Made by a program: the position numbers and the translations under genes. DNA of 64,000 nt. It comes from Cunninghamia lanceolata (Eukaryota; Streptophyta; Pinopsida; Cupressales; Cupressaceae). Below are positions 62,080-64,000 of the stretch, piece after piece. The stretch's first letter is position 1. Each line of letters opens with the position of its first letter. The notes under the pieces were generated by a model. It made no database searches and was not told where the DNA came from. It saw only the letters and a program-made list of their open reading frames with translations. The stretch is taken from contig BSBN01000809.1 in the NCBI GenBank assembly GCA_027924645.1, forward strand, positions 45,662,001-45,726,000, written 5' to 3'.

Positions 62080-63300
62080 ATTGGTAGGCTTGATATCTAC
62101 ATCGTATTCCTATACCTTTTCTATCCAAGACACCCGTTTGTTACATCCAACTTCTTGTTGAGTGAGGATACTTTTGACAATGGTCTCATGGATAAAAAAA
62201 ATAGCATGTGAGTGCAGAATATAGAATCTAAAGCTTTTTAAAGCTCTAACAACAGCATAAGCATGCTTCTCAAGTGGGGAATACTTGAGTTCATAATTCT
62301 TGAGAGGGGTACTCATGAAAGAGATAGGGGCCTCTATGCCTTGCTCACTTTTTTGCATTAGGATAACTGATAAGGTATGTTCTGATGCATAACAATACAC
62401 AATCAAATCTTTATTGAAGTCAGGGTGTACCAAGGTGGCTGCATTGGCAATGGTGACCTTTATATCTTCAAATGCTTTCTTTCCTTTATTATTCCACTTG
62501 AAGACCAGATGATTCTTCATCATATCATCTATAGGCCTCGATAATTTTGCAAACTTAGGTATAAACCTCCTTAGGAAATTCACTTGGCCAAAGAAGGACC
62601 TAGTGCCATCTTTATTTGCAGGCAACCCTAATTGCATGATAGCCTTCACTCTTTTGGGATCAACTTTGACTCCATCTTTTGAGACGATGTGTCCCAAAAG
62701 ATTTCCTTTTGTAACAACAAAGATAGACTTCTTGGGGTTTAATGAGATCCCTTGTTCTCTGTAACGTTGTAATACGATTACCAGATCATGAACATGGTCA
62801 GCCCTTTTCTTCGAGAATACTGTTAGGTCATCTAAATACACCACAATGATTTTGTTTTTTAGGTCACCAAATGAAAGATACATAGCCCTTTGGAAAGTTG
62901 CACCTGCATTGATGAGGCCAAATGACATTCTGTTGTAGATGAATACACCAATAGGAGTGGTGAAAGTCATCTTATGTTGGTCTTTTGAGGCTACTTCAAT
63001 TTGATTATAACCTGAAAAACCATCTAACATTGACATCATCTAAGAGCCAGCAATAGTCTGTAAAATGTGATCCATGACAGGCAGTGGGTAGTTATCTTAC
63101 AATGAAGCCTGGTTTAAGTTTCTGAAATCAACACAAATCCTTATTTCCCCAATTTTCTTACTAACAGGAACTATGTTTGCTACCCATGTGAATGATGAAT
63201 GGGATAGATGATCTTGGCCTTTAGCATCTTATCTATTTCATTAAAAATAGCCTCTTCTATCTTTGGGTTGTATGTTCATTATTTTTGCCTATAAGGTGCA
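62080..63300 (-). pseudogene. Reverse transcriptase and degenerate RNase H of element D
   Basis: RT blocks include MLDGFSGYNQIEV (63030), FGLINAGATFQRA, YLDDLTVFSK (62840), ISLNPKKSIF, LLGHIVSKDG and FFGQVNFLRRFIPKF. The following RNase H-like part reads VYCYASEHTLSV where TDAS is usual and IHETIVKSIL where TDHKSL is usual, so at least two catalytic Asp are lost, as in A. One stop lies between 63054 and 63040. A frameshift separates it from the upstream linker (63605-63279). Confidence 0.88.
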
Positions 63301-63718
63301 GTGCCAGGTTTCAATGGTATTTTATGTTGCAGTTCTCCATTCCTGAACTTCTTCAAATTGGCATAGCACCATGCAAAAACATCTTTGTACCATATTAGCA
63401 AAGAAATCAGTCTTTCCATTTCCTGAGAGGAGCAACACTTTCCTATATATACTATTTTGGGATCTTTATTTGTGCCAGTATTGACACAGTCATAATCAGC
63501 AGATGATTCAACACTAACCTTATTCTTCTGCTTCAAGTATTGGTCATGTCTATTAAATAAATTTTCTAGAGAAACCAAACCTTTAGGTATTTTGTTACCC
63601 TTCAATTGAATAATTTCAGACTTATCATAGTCAAGGGTATTGATATGTCCTTCTAAAACATCATTACTTACATCATCACTTCCTTCAAAAAGAATGTTAG
63701 CAAGGGCTTTAGCGTTTT

Positions 63719-64000
63719 CTAGAAAGCAATAATATGCCTATCACTGTTGAATACTTGCCAATGATTTACATTATCAGGAACACTAGGGCGATACACTACT
63801 TCAATTCTATAAGATTTATCCTTAAAGTTTGGATGGGGTAATAGAAAATATACAGATACAGCCAGTGAATCCACCCTAGTATTAAGATCCCTAGGCATTG
63901 CTTCAATAGAAAAGGCATCAAAATCTTCAATGCAGTCCCAAACTCTATTCCTATAATGCCTCAGTCTGCCATTCTTCATAGTGTACTATTTCCTGACCTG
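63719..64000 (-). pseudogene. C-terminal part of the extra RNase H of element D
   Basis: HYRNRVWDCIEDFDAFSIEA and NTRVDSLA match the end of the extra RNase H in A (15640-15520), including the last catalytic Asp. The rest lies past the right edge. A linker (63605-63279: LENLFNRHDQYL) connects it to RT, so the unusual order is conserved. Confidence 0.83.

Larger units (their letters stand above)
56011..64000 (-). mobile_element. Ty3/gypsy LTR retrotransposon D (relative of A), partial
   Basis: The minus-strand 3' LTR (56011-60574) is followed by integrase, degenerate RNase H, RT and extra RNase H, running off the right edge. LTR ends (TGTTGGTTAACAG, GGGGTAACA), domain order and the LTR-borne frame match A, but divergence is high, so A and D are related subfamilies, not recent sisters. 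It is inserted into element E. Confidence 0.9.

Overview
The window reads as nuclear DNA of a seed plant with a large, repeat-rich genome. A gymnosperm is possible, but this is inference only. Support comes from plant Ty1/copia and Ty3/gypsy elements with plant-type primer binding sites, plant-type LINE tails and a plant LRR receptor-like protein gene. Gene density is very low, and almost every reading frame is broken by stops or frameshifts. I see no rRNA, tRNA, CRISPR or bacterial feature.

Layout. 1-23284 is gypsy element A (minus strand) with 4.7-kb LTRs; its outer end lies left of the window. A second LTR element, B (3853-11424, minus strand), is nested in A's 3' LTR with a TAAAT target duplication. 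23285-25199 shows no gene. 25205-30455 is copia element C1 (plus). 30461-38040 is AT-rich, with a LINE RNase H relic (36072-36395) and a long near-perfect hairpin (37355-37514). 38041-46393 is an LRR receptor-like protein pseudogene (plus), split inside its signal-peptide codons by copia element C2 (38060-43579, TSD TGCAT). 46913-49054 is an unknown minus-strand reading frame split by a 1.5-kb solo LTR (47056-48562, TSD TAGAC). 50650-52165 is a minus-strand LINE 3' end. 52172-56010 is the 5' part of a plus-strand gypsy-like element E, cut inside its protease by gypsy element D (56011 to beyond 64000, minus strand). D is a relative of A.

Two features stand out. First, A and D carry a broken open reading frame of about 1,060 codons inside the LTR itself, seen in three LTR copies. 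Second, they carry an extra RNase H domain between protease and reverse transcriptase, while the RNase H in the usual place has lost catalytic aspartates. Element B has no pol and instead carries a gag-like coiled-coil/zinc-knuckle frame plus an unrelated-looking frame of about 1,070 codons.

History, from nesting: A is older than B, E is older than D, and the receptor gene is older than C2. LTR pairs compared by eye differ by about 6% (C2), 6-7% (samples of A and B) and roughly 10% (C1). Most nonsense codons look like CAG to TAG, TGG to TAG/TGA or CGA to TGA, as expected from deamination of methylated cytosine. All coordinates were read by eye; domain limits are approximate.
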